Positions 47,035 through 54,806 of a stretch of DNA of 64,000 nt are shown in pieces (the stretch's first letter is position 1; each line of letters begins with the position of its first letter). The notes beneath the pieces were generated by a model that saw only the letters and a program-made list of their open reading frames with translations, was not told the origin of the DNA and ran no database searches. This DNA is from Amphritea balenae (GTDB lineage: Bacteria > Pseudomonadota > Gammaproteobacteria > Pseudomonadales > Balneatricaceae). A program made the translations under genes and the position numbers. The stretch covers positions 124,001 to 188,000 of the forward strand of contig NZ_RQXV01000005.1 in NCBI RefSeq assembly GCF_003858655.1, given 5' to 3'.

Positions 47035-47709
47035 TTACCCTATCTGTTTAATATCATCCATTGAAACTGAACCTGCTGCGGTATTAATTTTCATACCTAT
47101 GCCGTTCTGTCCCAGGGTGACACTATTCACGTTATATGCGATGTAGCTGTTAGCGACCTGATACTTACCGTCCACTTGCGCTTCCGCCACTATGCGGTAT
47201 TTGCCTTCGGGCCTGTCACCCGCATTCCAGACAAAATTATGATCTCCGGCGGTCTGCGCCCCGATACTGATAGTATCGACCTTGGCACCGCTGGCATCAT
47301 AAATAGATACCTGAACATCAGGTGAGCTGACCGGCAGATCAATCACACCTTTTACCTCTTTAGACGCATCAACCAATGCCACATCAGTCTTGGTATAGAC
47401 GGTCTGACCAACCAGTGATGACGCTTGTAATGCCGCCTGACTGGTTAACAGCGAAGCCGCCATATCTTCGACTGAGCTGTTCAACTGACCGATACTTTCC
47501 ACCGTACTCATGCTGGCAATTTGCTGCATAAACTCCGTTGTATCCGCCGGATTGGTTGGATCCTGGTTCTGCAGCTGAGCAATCATCAGCTGCATGAACA
47601 TATCACTGTCACTCTCAGTCTTAGAACTTGAGGCAGTGGAGTTTGCCTGGTTCGTCTGATTAATCTGATCAAAGACTGATTGTGTGTTATTGACGTTATT
47701 TACACTCAT
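47035..47709 (-). CDS. flgD: Flagellar hook cap/assembly protein FlgD
   Basis: FlgD is the scaffolding cap needed to polymerise the hook. From ATG 47709 the product is 224 residues, with the core SDMFMQLMIAQLQNQDPTNP and TTEFMQQIASMSTVESIGQL, then the FlgD Ig-like/tudor domain with FVWNAGDRPEGKYRI. ATG 47709 (MSVNNVNN) is preferred over GTG 47718 because GAGGTG lies 6-8 bp upstream. Confidence 0.95.
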   Translation of the reverse strand: MSVNNVNNTQSVFDQINQTNQANSTASSSKTESDSDMFMQLMIAQLQNQDPTNPADTTEFMQQIASMSTVESIGQLNSSVEDMAASLLTSQAALQASSLVGQTVYTKTDVALVDASKEVKGVIDLPVSSPDVQVSIYDASGAKVDTISIGAQTAGDHNFVWNAGDRPEGKYRIVAEAQVDGKYQVANSYIAYNVNSVTLGQNGIGMKINTAAGSVSMDDIKQIG

Positions 47710-47745
47710 AACATACACCTCAAATCAGGCTGCCTTAGCTGTTGA

Positions 47746-48180
47746 TTACTGGCCAAGGGTTAGCGCCCGCTGCATCATCTGCTTTGCAGTATTCATGATC
47801 TCAGCATTAATCTGAAAAGAGCGCGACGCTGAGATCATATCCGCCATCTCTTCTACTACATTCACATTCGGGTAAAACACGTAGCCATTCTCATCCGCCA
47901 TCGGATGATCCGGGTTATATTCCTGACGCAACGGCGCATCGCTTTCAACGATATCGGCAATATTTACGCCCTGTCCCGCCTGTACTCCAAGCGGCTGACT
48001 ACCCGGTTGAAAATCATCCTGTGGACGAAGCTCAAACACCGGCTTACGGGCACGGTAAGTTTCACCTTCACTACTACTGACACTTTCAGCATTCGCCATA
48101 TTACTGGCGGTAGTATTTAAACGAACCGTCTGAGCGCTCATTGCTGAGCCGGCAATATCAAAAACATTACTCAGTGACAT
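47746..48180 (-). CDS. flgC: Flagellar proximal rod protein FlgC
   Basis: FlgC is a rod subunit. The 144-residue product has MSLSNVFDIAGSAMSAQTVR, LNTTASNMANAESVSSSEGE and the C-terminal YPNVNVVEEMADMISASRSF. Length is standard. The start is 2 bp beyond the flgB stop. Confidence 0.97.
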   Translation of the reverse strand: MSLSNVFDIAGSAMSAQTVRLNTTASNMANAESVSSSEGETYRARKPVFELRPQDDFQPGSQPLGVQAGQGVNIADIVESDAPLRQEYNPDHPMADENGYVFYPNVNVVEEMADMISASRSFQINAEIMNTAKQMMQRALTLGQ

Positions 48181-48182
48181 GA

Positions 48183-48584
48183 TTATTCACCCTTAATGGC
48201 GCTGGTAAGGCCTTTAAATTTCTTATTCAAAAATTGAAAAGACGCCTGATAATCCACCGCATTTTCGGTATATCGGGCCATCTCTTCTTGTAAGTTCACG
48301 GTATTTCCATCAACACTGGGCTGATCGGGTATGCGGTACATCATCTCGGCGGCAAAATCTGGATTTACCAGCCCAGAATTATGACCTGCATCGGTACGCG
48401 CCATAGATAGTGGCTTATGGTCACCCTGCACACCTTGCAGGATGCTTTCAAAATCCAGATCACGGGCCTTGTAGTTAGGCGTATCACTATTGGCAATATT
48501 GTTGGCTAAAATTTCAGCACGCTGAATTCGCAGGCCGACTGCCTGTTCATGAATTCCTAGTGCCTTATCAAAGCTAATTGCCAT
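48183..48584 (-). CDS. flgB: Flagellar proximal rod protein FlgB
   Basis: FlgB is the first rod subunit onto the FliE ring. The 133-residue product contains AEILANNIANSDTPNYKARD and the C-terminal FQFLNKKFKGLTSAIKGE. It is the first gene of flgBCDE, with a sigma-54-like promoter 58 bp upstream. Confidence 0.97.
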   Translation of the reverse strand: MAISFDKALGIHEQAVGLRIQRAEILANNIANSDTPNYKARDLDFESILQGVQGDHKPLSMARTDAGHNSGLVNPDFAAEMMYRIPDQPSVDGNTVNLQEEMARYTENAVDYQASFQFLNKKFKGLTSAIKGE

Positions 48585-48641
48585 CGGTTTGCCCCAGTGC
48601 TCTTTATCTATGTTCTTTTAACAATACCTAGCCCACAGTAC

Positions 48642-48657
48642 TGCAAAAGCGATACCA
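48642..48657 (-). promoter_or_regulatory. Sigma-54-like promoter for flgBCDE
   Basis: The minus strand reads TGGTAT-CGCTT-TTGCA, with GG-N10-GC spacing and a perfect -12 element; the -24 element deviates from TGGCAC at two positions. It lies about 58 bp upstream of the flgB ATG. Confidence 0.7.
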
Positions 48658-48921
48658 CTTATAAAAAACCTTTATTTAACAACGATATATAAATTTATTT
48701 ATTATGGAGCGGCAACCGAAGTCCGCTAAAAAACGGCAAAGCGGCAACGCCTTTGTAGCAAAGCGGCAATAGTAAGCCTTAGGCTTCTACAGATAAGAAT
48801 TGGAGGGATACAAGGAACCTACGAACAAGTTTTACCCATACCCTACGAGGGATTTTCGTAGGCTACTAAACAAAAAAACGCGCCTGAGCGCGTTTTAAAT
48901 CTGAACAACAAAGCTATTTAA
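48658..48921. other. flgB upstream region with repeated GCGGCAA boxes
   Basis: The 337-bp flgB-cheR gap holds the flgB promoter, an AT-rich stretch (48661-48705), and then GCAAAGCGGCAA twice (48736-48747 and 48758-48769, 22 bp apart) with a third partial copy AGCGGCAAC at 48708. Farther on are CCTACGA/TCGTAGG inverted repeats (48841-48863 region) and the cheR terminator. The spacing of about two helical turns suggests activator sites upstream of the sigma-54 promoter. No gene is seen. Confidence 0.5.
48875..48896 (-). terminator. Intrinsic terminator after cheR
   Basis: Perfect 9-bp stem AAAACGCGC / GCGCGTTTT with a 4-nt loop, followed on the minus strand by TTTTTTTG counting the A-run at 48872-48878. 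It closes cheV-cheR 26 bp past the cheR stop. Confidence 0.88.
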
Positions 48922-49764
48922 CTATTTAGCCCGGTAAATAATGCCAGGACGGCAGTGAATCATCTCATAAAGGTCGTTCAGATCAGCCACCGATTCCGAG
49001 GCGCCCAGTAGCAGAAAACCACCAGGCCTCAGTGTTTTATGAATTTTCTGCAGAATATCCCGTTTACGTTCGGTGGAGAAATAGATCAGAACATTACGGC
49101 AAAATACGATATCACAAGGACCTATGCCGGTATAAAGTCCGAGCAAATTAAGCTCTCTGAACCGGACTCTGGATTTAATCTCTTTTTTAAGCGACCAGGC
49201 CTCATTTTTTCCCGGCTCAAAAAACTGTTTAAGCCGTTCTTGAGACAAGCCTCGTCCCAGCGCCAGCATCTCATACTCGGCTGCACGCGCCTTCTCCAGC
49301 ACCCGGGTACAGATATCCGTTGCCGTAATCTCTTCACCTAACCTGAAAACGCCAGAATTAACTTTTTTGAATTCATCAATAATCATACTGATCGAGTAAG
49401 GTTCCTGCCCTGTAGAGCAGGCCGCCGACCATATTTTCAAACGTTGTCCGCTTCGGCTTTCAGCCAGTTCAGGCAGAATGATGTTCTTTAAAATTTCATA
49501 AGGGTGATTATCCCTGAACCATAATGTCTCGTTCGTCGTCATCGCATTGATGACAGCTTCCTTAAGCTCACTATTGCCCGGACGGCTCAAAGTATTAACC
49601 AGATCCCCTAGAGACTTGTACTCCCCTTCCTGGAGTATTTTTCCTAACCGACTTTCAACCAGATACTGCTTATGTTTGGCCAGCAAGATACCGCAAGCTT
49701 GTTCCAGATAACGACAGAACTGCTCAAATTCCTGCTCTGTAATATTAATCTTCGTGACTGTCAG
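48922..49764 (-). CDS. cheR: Chemotaxis methyltransferase CheR, start codon anomalous
   Basis: CheR methylates glutamates of chemoreceptors with SAM. The body is normal: an N-terminal helical domain (EFEQFCRYLEQACGILL, KHKQYLVESRL), TNETLWFRDNHPYE, the SAM-site ACSTGQEPYSISMII, and FCRNVLIYFSTERKR. The reading frame extends in good homology up to about ITEQEFEQF (49746 downward), but no ATG, GTG or TTG exists in frame there; the first TTG (49686) would cut off about 20 conserved residues. A strong Shine-Dalgarno (GGAGGAG, 49778-49772) precedes CTG 49764 by 7 bp. An ATG at 49769 is one base out of frame and stops after two codons. I use CTG 49764 (280 residues); a one-base deletion or sequence error is the alternative. 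Confidence 0.85.
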   Translation of the reverse strand: MTVTKINITEQEFEQFCRYLEQACGILLAKHKQYLVESRLGKILQEGEYKSLGDLVNTLSRPGNSELKEAVINAMTTNETLWFRDNHPYEILKNIILPELAESRSGQRLKIWSAACSTGQEPYSISMIIDEFKKVNSGVFRLGEEITATDICTRVLEKARAAEYEMLALGRGLSQERLKQFFEPGKNEAWSLKKEIKSRVRFRELNLLGLYTGIGPCDIVFCRNVLIYFSTERKRDILQKIHKTLRPGGFLLLGASESVADLNDLYEMIHCRPGIIYRAK

Positions 49765-49792
49765 AACATCTCTCCTCCACTGCTTGCGGGTC

Positions 49793-50728
49793 TCAACCCT
49801 CGAGCAGCTTGATACGATCTACAACAGCTTCTGCAAGCTCATCAGCGTTAAACTTACCAATAAATGCATTAGCGCCTACACGCTTTACCATTGATAAGTT
49901 AAAGCGGCCACTAAGCGAGCTGTGAAGTACTACATATAAATTTTTCAATCGATTATCTTCTCTGATTTTTTTCACCAGGGTATAGCCATCCATCTCTGGC
50001 ATTTCAATATCAGAAATTATCATTAAAAATAGCTGTTCCAGGTCCAGACCTTTATCAGCTAACTGAGTAAGTACCCGCAGCGCAGCCTGGCCATCATTCG
50101 CAGTCGTTACCTTGATATTCAGACTTTCCAGGGCTTTTCTGACTTGCGAGCGCGCTACACTTGAATCGTCAACAACCAGAATATGATATTGCGCTGCGCT
50201 CTTCTTCACTTCCTCCGTAACTGCGGTGCTTTTTACCTCAGTACTAATAGGAATGAGATCGGCCAATACCTGCTCGACATCAAGAATTTCAATCAGACCA
50301 CCTTCATGCTGAACAACCGCAGTCAGATAATTGGTTTCCTTAGTTTCAATGGGAGGAGGACTAACCTGATCCCACTTTGCGGGTATGATGCGATCTACTT
50401 TACGTACCAGAAAGGCAAGCACCCGGCGATTATATTCTGACACAATAAGAAAGCAGTCCTGACGCAAAGACTCTTCAATGGGGTTATGCCCTATCGCCTC
50501 TGCAAGATCGATTACAGGAATCGTTTCGCCACGGATATGGGCTAAACCTTTAAGCGCAGTGGTCTGTTTGGGTATACCGGTCAGCTCTGGACAAGGCAAA
50601 ACTTCACGGACCTTAAATACGTTAATTCCGTATTCCTGATCATCATTAAGACCGAACAAAAGCAGCTCCAGCCGGTTCTGTCCTGCCATATCTGTACGTT
50701 GGTTTACAGTGCTGTTTATACCTGACAT
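49793..50728 (-). CDS. cheV: Chemotaxis coupling protein CheV
   Basis: CheV couples receptors to CheA and has its own receiver. The 311-residue product has an N-terminal CheW-like domain (about 15-165; YGINVFKVREVLPCPELTGI, HIRGETIPVIDLAEAIG) and a C-terminal receiver (about 178-305) with ILVVDDSSVARSQVRKALE and the phosphoacceptor Asp in MIISDIEMPEMDGY. It is first in the cheV-cheR pair and divergent from flgA, only 47 bp away; cheVR beside flgA is the arrangement of Vibrio and Pseudomonas. Confidence 0.96.
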   Translation of the reverse strand: MSGINSTVNQRTDMAGQNRLELLLFGLNDDQEYGINVFKVREVLPCPELTGIPKQTTALKGLAHIRGETIPVIDLAEAIGHNPIEESLRQDCFLIVSEYNRRVLAFLVRKVDRIIPAKWDQVSPPPIETKETNYLTAVVQHEGGLIEILDVEQVLADLIPISTEVKSTAVTEEVKKSAAQYHILVVDDSSVARSQVRKALESLNIKVTTANDGQAALRVLTQLADKGLDLEQLFLMIISDIEMPEMDGYTLVKKIREDNRLKNLYVVLHSSLSGRFNLSMVKRVGANAFIGKFNADELAEAVVDRIKLLEG

Positions 50729-50775
50729 GATGCTCTCTGTACTAAGCTTTACCTAAACATTGCAAATTAGCAGCA

Positions 50776-51498
50776 ATGCCAATCCCCGGGAAATCTGTGA
50801 ACAAACTAGCGTTTACACTTTTAAGCACACTTATAGCGATGTTAGCTGTGCCAGTAAAGAGCAGCATTGCAGCCGAAACAGTGTCCATTGAGCAAAAAGC
50901 AGAGCGGTTCTTATTTAACGAATATAGCCTAACAAACCCTCTGGCACGTACAAAGGTCAGTATAAAGCCTCTTTCAGCCTCCCTTAAACAACGTCACTGC
51001 AACCAGCCAATCGCCTTTGAACACAAGCCTGGCAGGGCTTCCAGAGCAAATATCAAAGCAGTATGCCAACAACCAAAATGGTCTATATACATCTCGGCGA
51101 TCATTGAACAATGGCAACCTATCGCAGTCACCAGCAGAGCCCTGAGTAAAGGCACCATTTTGGGAGATACTGACCTATATCTTAAGGAATTCGACGTGCG
51201 ACGCCTGAATTCCCCTTACTATACTGACCCTGGAGAACTGATTGGCAGAGCGGTCAAACGCGCCGTCGCAGCCAATCAGATTATATCTCCGACACTGATT
51301 AAGAAACGTATGCTGATTCACAAAGGTGACCTGGTCTATATCGAGGCCCGCAAAGGGGCTATGACCATCCGTATGTCAGGTGTCGCTCAAAAGGGAGGGG
51401 CCCTGGGAGAGCAAATTCCTGTCATCAACAACCGTTCGGGTAAGACGGTTCGGGGTTACGTCAAAAGCCAGGGAGTCATTAGCGTATCCGGTAATTGA
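50776..51498 (+). CDS. flgA: Flagellar P-ring chaperone FlgA
   Basis: FlgA is the periplasmic chaperone for P-ring assembly. The 240-residue product has a signal peptide (KLAFTLLSTLIAMLAVPVKS) and a C-terminal SAF domain (about 115-235) with SRALSKGTILGDTDLYLKEF and LIGRAVKRAVAANQII. The ATG at 50776 is used; an in-frame GTG at 50797 (VNKLAF) follows GGGAAATCT and would give a shorter, equally good signal peptide. Confidence 0.95.
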   Translation: MPIPGKSVNKLAFTLLSTLIAMLAVPVKSSIAAETVSIEQKAERFLFNEYSLTNPLARTKVSIKPLSASLKQRHCNQPIAFEHKPGRASRANIKAVCQQPKWSIYISAIIEQWQPIAVTSRALSKGTILGDTDLYLKEFDVRRLNSPYYTDPGELIGRAVKRAVAANQIISPTLIKKRMLIHKGDLVYIEARKGAMTIRMSGVAQKGGALGEQIPVINNRSGKTVRGYVKSQGVISVSGN

Positions 51499-51537
51499 AC
51501 TGCTATAATAGGCCCTGTATTTTTTTGTAAAAATAGC

Positions 51538-51564
51538 TAAAGATTAATAGCCACTCGCCGATAG
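51538..51564 (+). promoter_or_regulatory. Sigma-28 promoter for flgMN
   Basis: TAAA (51538-51541), 15 bp and GCCGATAG (51557-51564) match the FliA consensus TAAA-N15-GCCGATAA with a single mismatch, 30 bp before the flgM ATG. This places the anti-sigma-28 factor under sigma-28 itself, the usual feedback loop. Confidence 0.88.
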
Positions 51565-51594
51565 CTAAGTTCAGAACAGTATGAGGACCAGACA

Positions 51595-51909
51595 ATGGTT
51601 ATTGATATCACGGGTTTATCGTCGACACAGACGGCTAACTCTCGTGCCAAGGTAAATGAACAACCTGCGTCCGAGAGTAAAGCTCAACAAACACCGACTA
51701 CCGAGAAAGCTCCGGTAAATAGCGGTGTAAGCCTGAGCGATGCGGCACAAGCAGTACAGAAAGGTGTAGAACAGCTGGTCGAAGGTGGCACTTCTATAAA
51801 TGAACAGAAAGTGGCCGAGATCAAAGCTGCAATCGAAGATGGCAGCTACAAAATAGATTATGAAAGCACCGCACGTAATTTATTCCAGATAGAAAGCCAG
51901 TTGGATTAA
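51595..51909 (+). CDS. flgM: Anti-sigma-28 factor FlgM
   Basis: FlgM binds FliA (sigma-28) until the hook is complete and FlgM is exported. The 104-residue product has a disordered N-terminal half and the conserved C-terminal sigma-binding region (VAEIKAAIEDGSYKIDYEST, ending NLFQIESQLD). The start follows a good sigma-28 promoter and the GAGGAC ribosome-binding site. Confidence 0.95.
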   Translation: MVIDITGLSSTQTANSRAKVNEQPASESKAQQTPTTEKAPVNSGVSLSDAAQAVQKGVEQLVEGGTSINEQKVAEIKAAIEDGSYKIDYESTARNLFQIESQLD

Positions 51910-51917
51910 AACAGACT

Positions 51918-52406
51918 GTGACTTCACTACCACCGCTGAATCAACTCAATGCCCTGACCCGTCAGGGCATTAGCCTTTTGACGACTCTGGATACCCTTCT
52001 CGATCAAGAGTATCAGGCACTACAAGAGCGAAAGATTGATCAGTTACAGTTGTTGGTTGAAAAGAAAACCACCGCACTCCAGCAACTCGAAGAAAATAAC
52101 CAGGCTCGTAACCAACTGTTTATCAATTCAGGGATCACTCCAGATAAAGCTGGCCTACAGGATTACTGCACCAAACTCCCGGATATCGATGCCAAAAGCT
52201 TCACTCAGTTCTGGAGCGAACTGGAAACGATACTGCTACAGGTTAATGAAAAGAACCAGCGGAACGAACAGGTTATCAGCCGCAGCAGTCGAAACATGGA
52301 ACAGCTTCTGAGTATTCTGCGCGGCCAGAATCAAAAAAATATGCTCTATGATCAAAGTGGCGGAAAAGGTAACTACGCCGCTCAGAATCGAATCGGAAAA
52401 GCCTGA
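51918..52406 (+). CDS. flgN: Flagellar chaperone FlgN
   Basis: FlgN is the export chaperone for FlgK and FlgL. The 162-residue product is helical (LLTTLDTLLDQEYQALQERK; LQQLEENNQARNQLF) with the C-terminal Q/N-rich tail of the family (RSSRNMEQLLSILRGQNQKN). The start is a GTG at 51918, 8 bp past the flgM stop; no ATG is available near the conserved N-terminus. Confidence 0.93.
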   Translation: MTSLPPLNQLNALTRQGISLLTTLDTLLDQEYQALQERKIDQLQLLVEKKTTALQQLEENNQARNQLFINSGITPDKAGLQDYCTKLPDIDAKSFTQFWSELETILLQVNEKNQRNEQVISRSSRNMEQLLSILRGQNQKNMLYDQSGGKGNYAAQNRIGKA

Positions 52407-52466
52407 TTTTCTTTGTTTTTACCGGGTGACTCGCCCAGCCAAACTATGTAGAATTGCCTCCGATGC

Positions 52467-52542
52467 CTCCCCGTAGTTCAACCGGATAGAATAGGGCCCT
52501 CCTAAGGCTTAGATAGGGGTTCGAGTCCTCTCGGGGAGGCCA
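52467..52542 (+). tRNA. tRNA-Arg (anticodon CCU)
   Basis: A 76-nt cloverleaf: acceptor CTCCCCG (52467-52473) pairs with CGGGGAG (52532-52538), discriminator G and encoded CCA at 52540-52542. The D arm starts GTTC, the anticodon stem is GGGCC/GGCTT with two G-U pairs around loop CTCCTAA (anticodon CCT at 52501-52503), and the T loop is TTCGAGT. It decodes AGG. No integrase or attachment site is seen next to it. Confidence 0.95.
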
Positions 52543-52602
52543 CTCTTCACTAATTAGCTAACCCTCGCCTTCTCGACATCAGAACGCCCTAGAAACTCCT
52601 CA

Positions 52603-52968
52603 TTAGTTCGTTGGTAATAACCCACACATCAGATCAGCCATCAGATCTGAACTTCCCAGATGGGGCAGAATCTCAATATCCACTCCTGTTTCAGCCTCAG
52701 CAGCAAGACCCACCTGCTTAGGGATATCGGTGTGCACATGCCGGCCTTCTGCCAGAAAATAAGGCATTATCAGGACATGGGTAGCGCCTTTCTCAACGCA
52801 GCTTTTAATAGCTGCGGGTATTGATGGATCGACCTGCTCCAGATAGGCCGTCATCACTACCGGATAGTCCTGACAAAGGCGCTGTTCTAACTGCTTTCCT
52901 AGCTTCATAACTTCGTCATTAGACGCCTGACGACTACTACCATGCGATACAACAACCAACGCTTTCAT
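52603..52968 (-). CDS. CbiX/SirB-type sirohydrochlorin chelatase
   Basis: A 121-residue single-domain protein of the short CbiX/SirB class, which insert Co or Fe into sirohydrochlorin for cobalamin or siroheme synthesis. The N-terminal VVVSHGSSR motif provides the metal-binding H9, and ATHVLIMPYFLAEGRHVHTD carries the second conserved His cluster. The length fits the homodimeric short form. No other tetrapyrrole gene is adjacent, so metal and pathway cannot be decided here. Confidence 0.85.
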   Translation of the reverse strand: MKALVVVSHGSSRQASNDEVMKLGKQLEQRLCQDYPVVMTAYLEQVDPSIPAAIKSCVEKGATHVLIMPYFLAEGRHVHTDIPKQVGLAAEAETGVDIEILPHLGSSDLMADLMCGLLPTN

Positions 52969-53082
52969 CTGTTCTCCTGAAAGATAAAATAAAAATATCG
53001 CCTATGATCTTTAGCAATAACAGAGAGCATAATCACTATCAGTGGAGAGCTGTTTGACAATTAGCAATTATCAGACAAAAAA

Positions 53083-53102
53083 AAACCGCTGGAGAGCGGT
53101 TT
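53083..53102 (-). terminator. Terminator after the ribbon-helix-helix gene
   Basis: Perfect 8-bp stem AAACCGCT / AGCGGTTT with a 4-nt loop; on the minus strand a run of nine T follows. It lies about 105 bp past the stop of the gene at 53209. Confidence 0.82.
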
Positions 53103-53208
53103 AAAAGTGCGTTTAGAGAAAAACAACATACATAACAAAAAGAAGAGTGCGATCAACAAACCAGGTAAAGCATTACTGAGCAAGCCTGCTGATCTTCATC
53201 CATGGTGC

Positions 53209-53487
53209 TCAGTTAACGATTAAGGGGTCTGCTTTAGCCGCCTCTTTTTGTGCCAGAGCAGCTTCGGCCATTTTCTTGCCAAACAGCTCCATCACATCAA
53301 GGTTCTGATCAGGATTTTCGCTGGCTTCATCCATCGCAGCGACCATCGCTTCAACGGTAGGCAGAGTCTTTTCTACCAGTTGCTGAATATAAGCCTCGGG
53401 AGATGTACCTGTGTACTTATGGTAACGATCAAACAGTTCAACTGTTTCTGGTTGCAGTTCAACATTTACAAAAGACTTAGTAGCCAT
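53209..53487 (-). CDS. Putative ribbon-helix-helix protein
   Basis: A 92-residue protein without a recognised name. The first 55 residues fit a ribbon-helix-helix DNA-binding fold: a short strand (KSFVNVELQPE), helix A (TVELFDRYHKYTG) and helix B (SPEAYIQQLVEKTLPTV). The rest is an acidic then lysine/alanine-rich helical tail. The upstream gap contains a cluster of palindromes sharing ACTGGC/GCCAGT, which would suit autoregulation. The fold assignment is from pattern only, and a small structural or phasin-like protein is an alternative. Confidence 0.6.
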   Translation of the reverse strand: MATKSFVNVELQPETVELFDRYHKYTGTSPEAYIQQLVEKTLPTVEAMVAAMDEASENPDQNLDVMELFGKKMAEAALAQKEAAKADPLIVN

Positions 53488-53557
53488 ACTTAACTATCTC
53501 CAGATCTTATTCTTTTAATTAATTCAATATCTGTACCCGATGCCACCATACATCTGT

Positions 53558-53720
53558 CAGTCAGACTGTTATTCCGGTTATGACTGCTGTGCCAGTTCAG
53601 AACTGGCTATCAGCGATGATTTAAATATAGGAGATCACCTAAGCAGACATTAGAACCAGAAAATAACAGTTTCTGGAGCCAGTCAGGTCTGACTGGCCAT
53701 ATAACCGACACCAAACTGGC
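53558..53720. promoter_or_regulatory. Cluster of palindromes with ACTGGC/GCCAGT half-sites
   Basis: In the gap between the ribbon-helix-helix gene and the DUF3461 gene: CAGTC-A-GACTG (53558-53568), GCCAGTTC-A-GAACTGGC (53591-53607), CCAGAAA-N7-TTTCTGG (53656-53676), GCCAGTCAG-GT-CTGACTGGC (53678-53697) and a lone ACTGGC (53715-53720). All arms are perfect. The half-site GCCAGT/ACTGGC occurs five times. The sites lie 70-235 bp from the minus-strand start and 80-245 bp from the plus-strand start, so they could control both genes. Confidence 0.7.
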
Positions 53721-53800
53721 CCTAGTCATTGTCCTGCTTAGAATAAAGAATAAGGCTGAGATAAAACTATAAAAAATCACTCAAGATGACGGGCAGAAAA

Positions 53801-54175
53801 ATGGCAGAATATACAACCCTGCAGGCGATGGGTATTACCGATATAAACAACATCAGCCACTATAAACTAAGTCAGAAAGAGAACACCGAAGAACTAAAAG
53901 TCTATTTTAAACGCCCAGAAGGCTCGACTCTGCCGAATAGCAGCAGCTTTAGTTTTGAAATAAATAAAGTTGTTGCCGCTGATAATGAAGCCCTGGCTCA
54001 AAACACTAAGGGTAGCGATCCTGTTCTTATTGCTGCCATCGGCGAACTTAACAGTCTGTCCAAGCAACAGAGCAAAGGTGATCGCCGCAATATTCTGATG
54101 CAGGAAATTGACCGTATGGAACAGGTGATGAGCGCTAAAATCCAAGAATTACGCGATGATCTGGCGCGTATTTAG
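53801..54175 (+). CDS. DUF3461 family protein
   Basis: A conserved gammaproteobacterial protein of unknown function, 124 residues from ATG 53801. It has the DUF3461 opening AEYTTLQAMGITDINNISHY with YKLSQKENTEELKVYFKRPE, and a C-terminal coiled-coil-like helix (EIDRMEQVMSAKIQELRDDL). An ATG at 53786 is in frame and would add five residues, but family members begin MAEY. A terminator follows directly. Confidence 0.85.
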   Translation: MAEYTTLQAMGITDINNISHYKLSQKENTEELKVYFKRPEGSTLPNSSSFSFEINKVVAADNEALAQNTKGSDPVLIAAIGELNSLSKQQSKGDRRNILMQEIDRMEQVMSAKIQELRDDLARI

Positions 54176-54194
54176 CACCGACATCTATAGAATC

Positions 54195-54214
54195 AAGGCC
54201 GCATTAGCGGCCTT
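54195..54214. terminator. Terminator after the DUF3461 gene
   Basis: Perfect 8-bp stem AAGGCCGC / GCGGCCTT with a 4-nt loop followed on the plus strand by TTCT. It lies between two convergent genes and ends close to the pagL-type stop, so it may serve both. Confidence 0.8.
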
Positions 54215-54222
54215 TTCTACGC

Positions 54223-54720
54223 TCAGAATATATCCACCTTTACACTGTAAGTGATGAAAACAGAATTGGCGCCGGGATTTTTTTCATTTGCACCCGCATT
54301 AGACAGATGAGTCACTCCCAGCCCAATCCGGGACAATTCATTCAGCCTGAAGCTCAGATCCAAGCCTGAACGGAACTGCAACTCCCCTCCCAGATCATTA
54401 CTATCCCCCGCTTCATACCAACTGACAGCAGCATGAGGCGTCAAATCCCAATCATTGTTCAGATTAAAATCATATCGGATACCGCCATAAACCCAGTAAC
54501 CACCATCGTCATTAACCTCAATACCTACCGCAGGACGTATATTATAGAAAGAATCCCTGGGCGCCCCTCGGTATTCAATACCATACTGAGTGACCTCTTC
54601 CTTAGTTACTTCGAAGATACCGGCAGAGACTGCGATTTCATCCGCTGACCCGGCAATTGCAGTCGGAATATAGAAAAAAATAAAAGCCAGAAACGTACAA
54701 CTAACACTATGGGAAGGCAT
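54223..54720 (-). CDS. PagL-type lipid A 3-O-deacylase
   Basis: An outer-membrane beta-barrel acyloxyacyl hydrolase family protein (165 residues). A signal peptide (CTFLAFIFFYIPTAIA) is followed by alternating amphipathic strands and the PagL active-site signature THLSNAG (H138, S140), then NPGANS; the last residue is Phe, as in many barrel proteins. PagL removes the 3-O acyl chain of lipid A. I could not assign the third triad residue with certainty. It stands alone, with terminators on both sides. Confidence 0.82.
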   Translation of the reverse strand: MPSHSVSCTFLAFIFFYIPTAIAGSADEIAVSAGIFEVTKEEVTQYGIEYRGAPRDSFYNIRPAVGIEVNDDGGYWVYGGIRYDFNLNNDWDLTPHAAVSWYEAGDSNDLGGELQFRSGLDLSFRLNELSRIGLGVTHLSNAGANEKNPGANSVFITYSVKVDIF

Positions 54721-54806
54721 AGCAACCTCCTACGAAACAACAGCCCCTTCCCCTGCTATAAAAATAATCAATACTCTACACATTAGTATCAGATTCGCCG
54801 TGCTAC

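Noticed and set aside
52467-52542. tRNA-Arg as an integration site for a genomic island
   Set aside because: No integrase, no repeated tRNA 3' end and no mobile genes follow; neighbouring genes look like ordinary chromosome.
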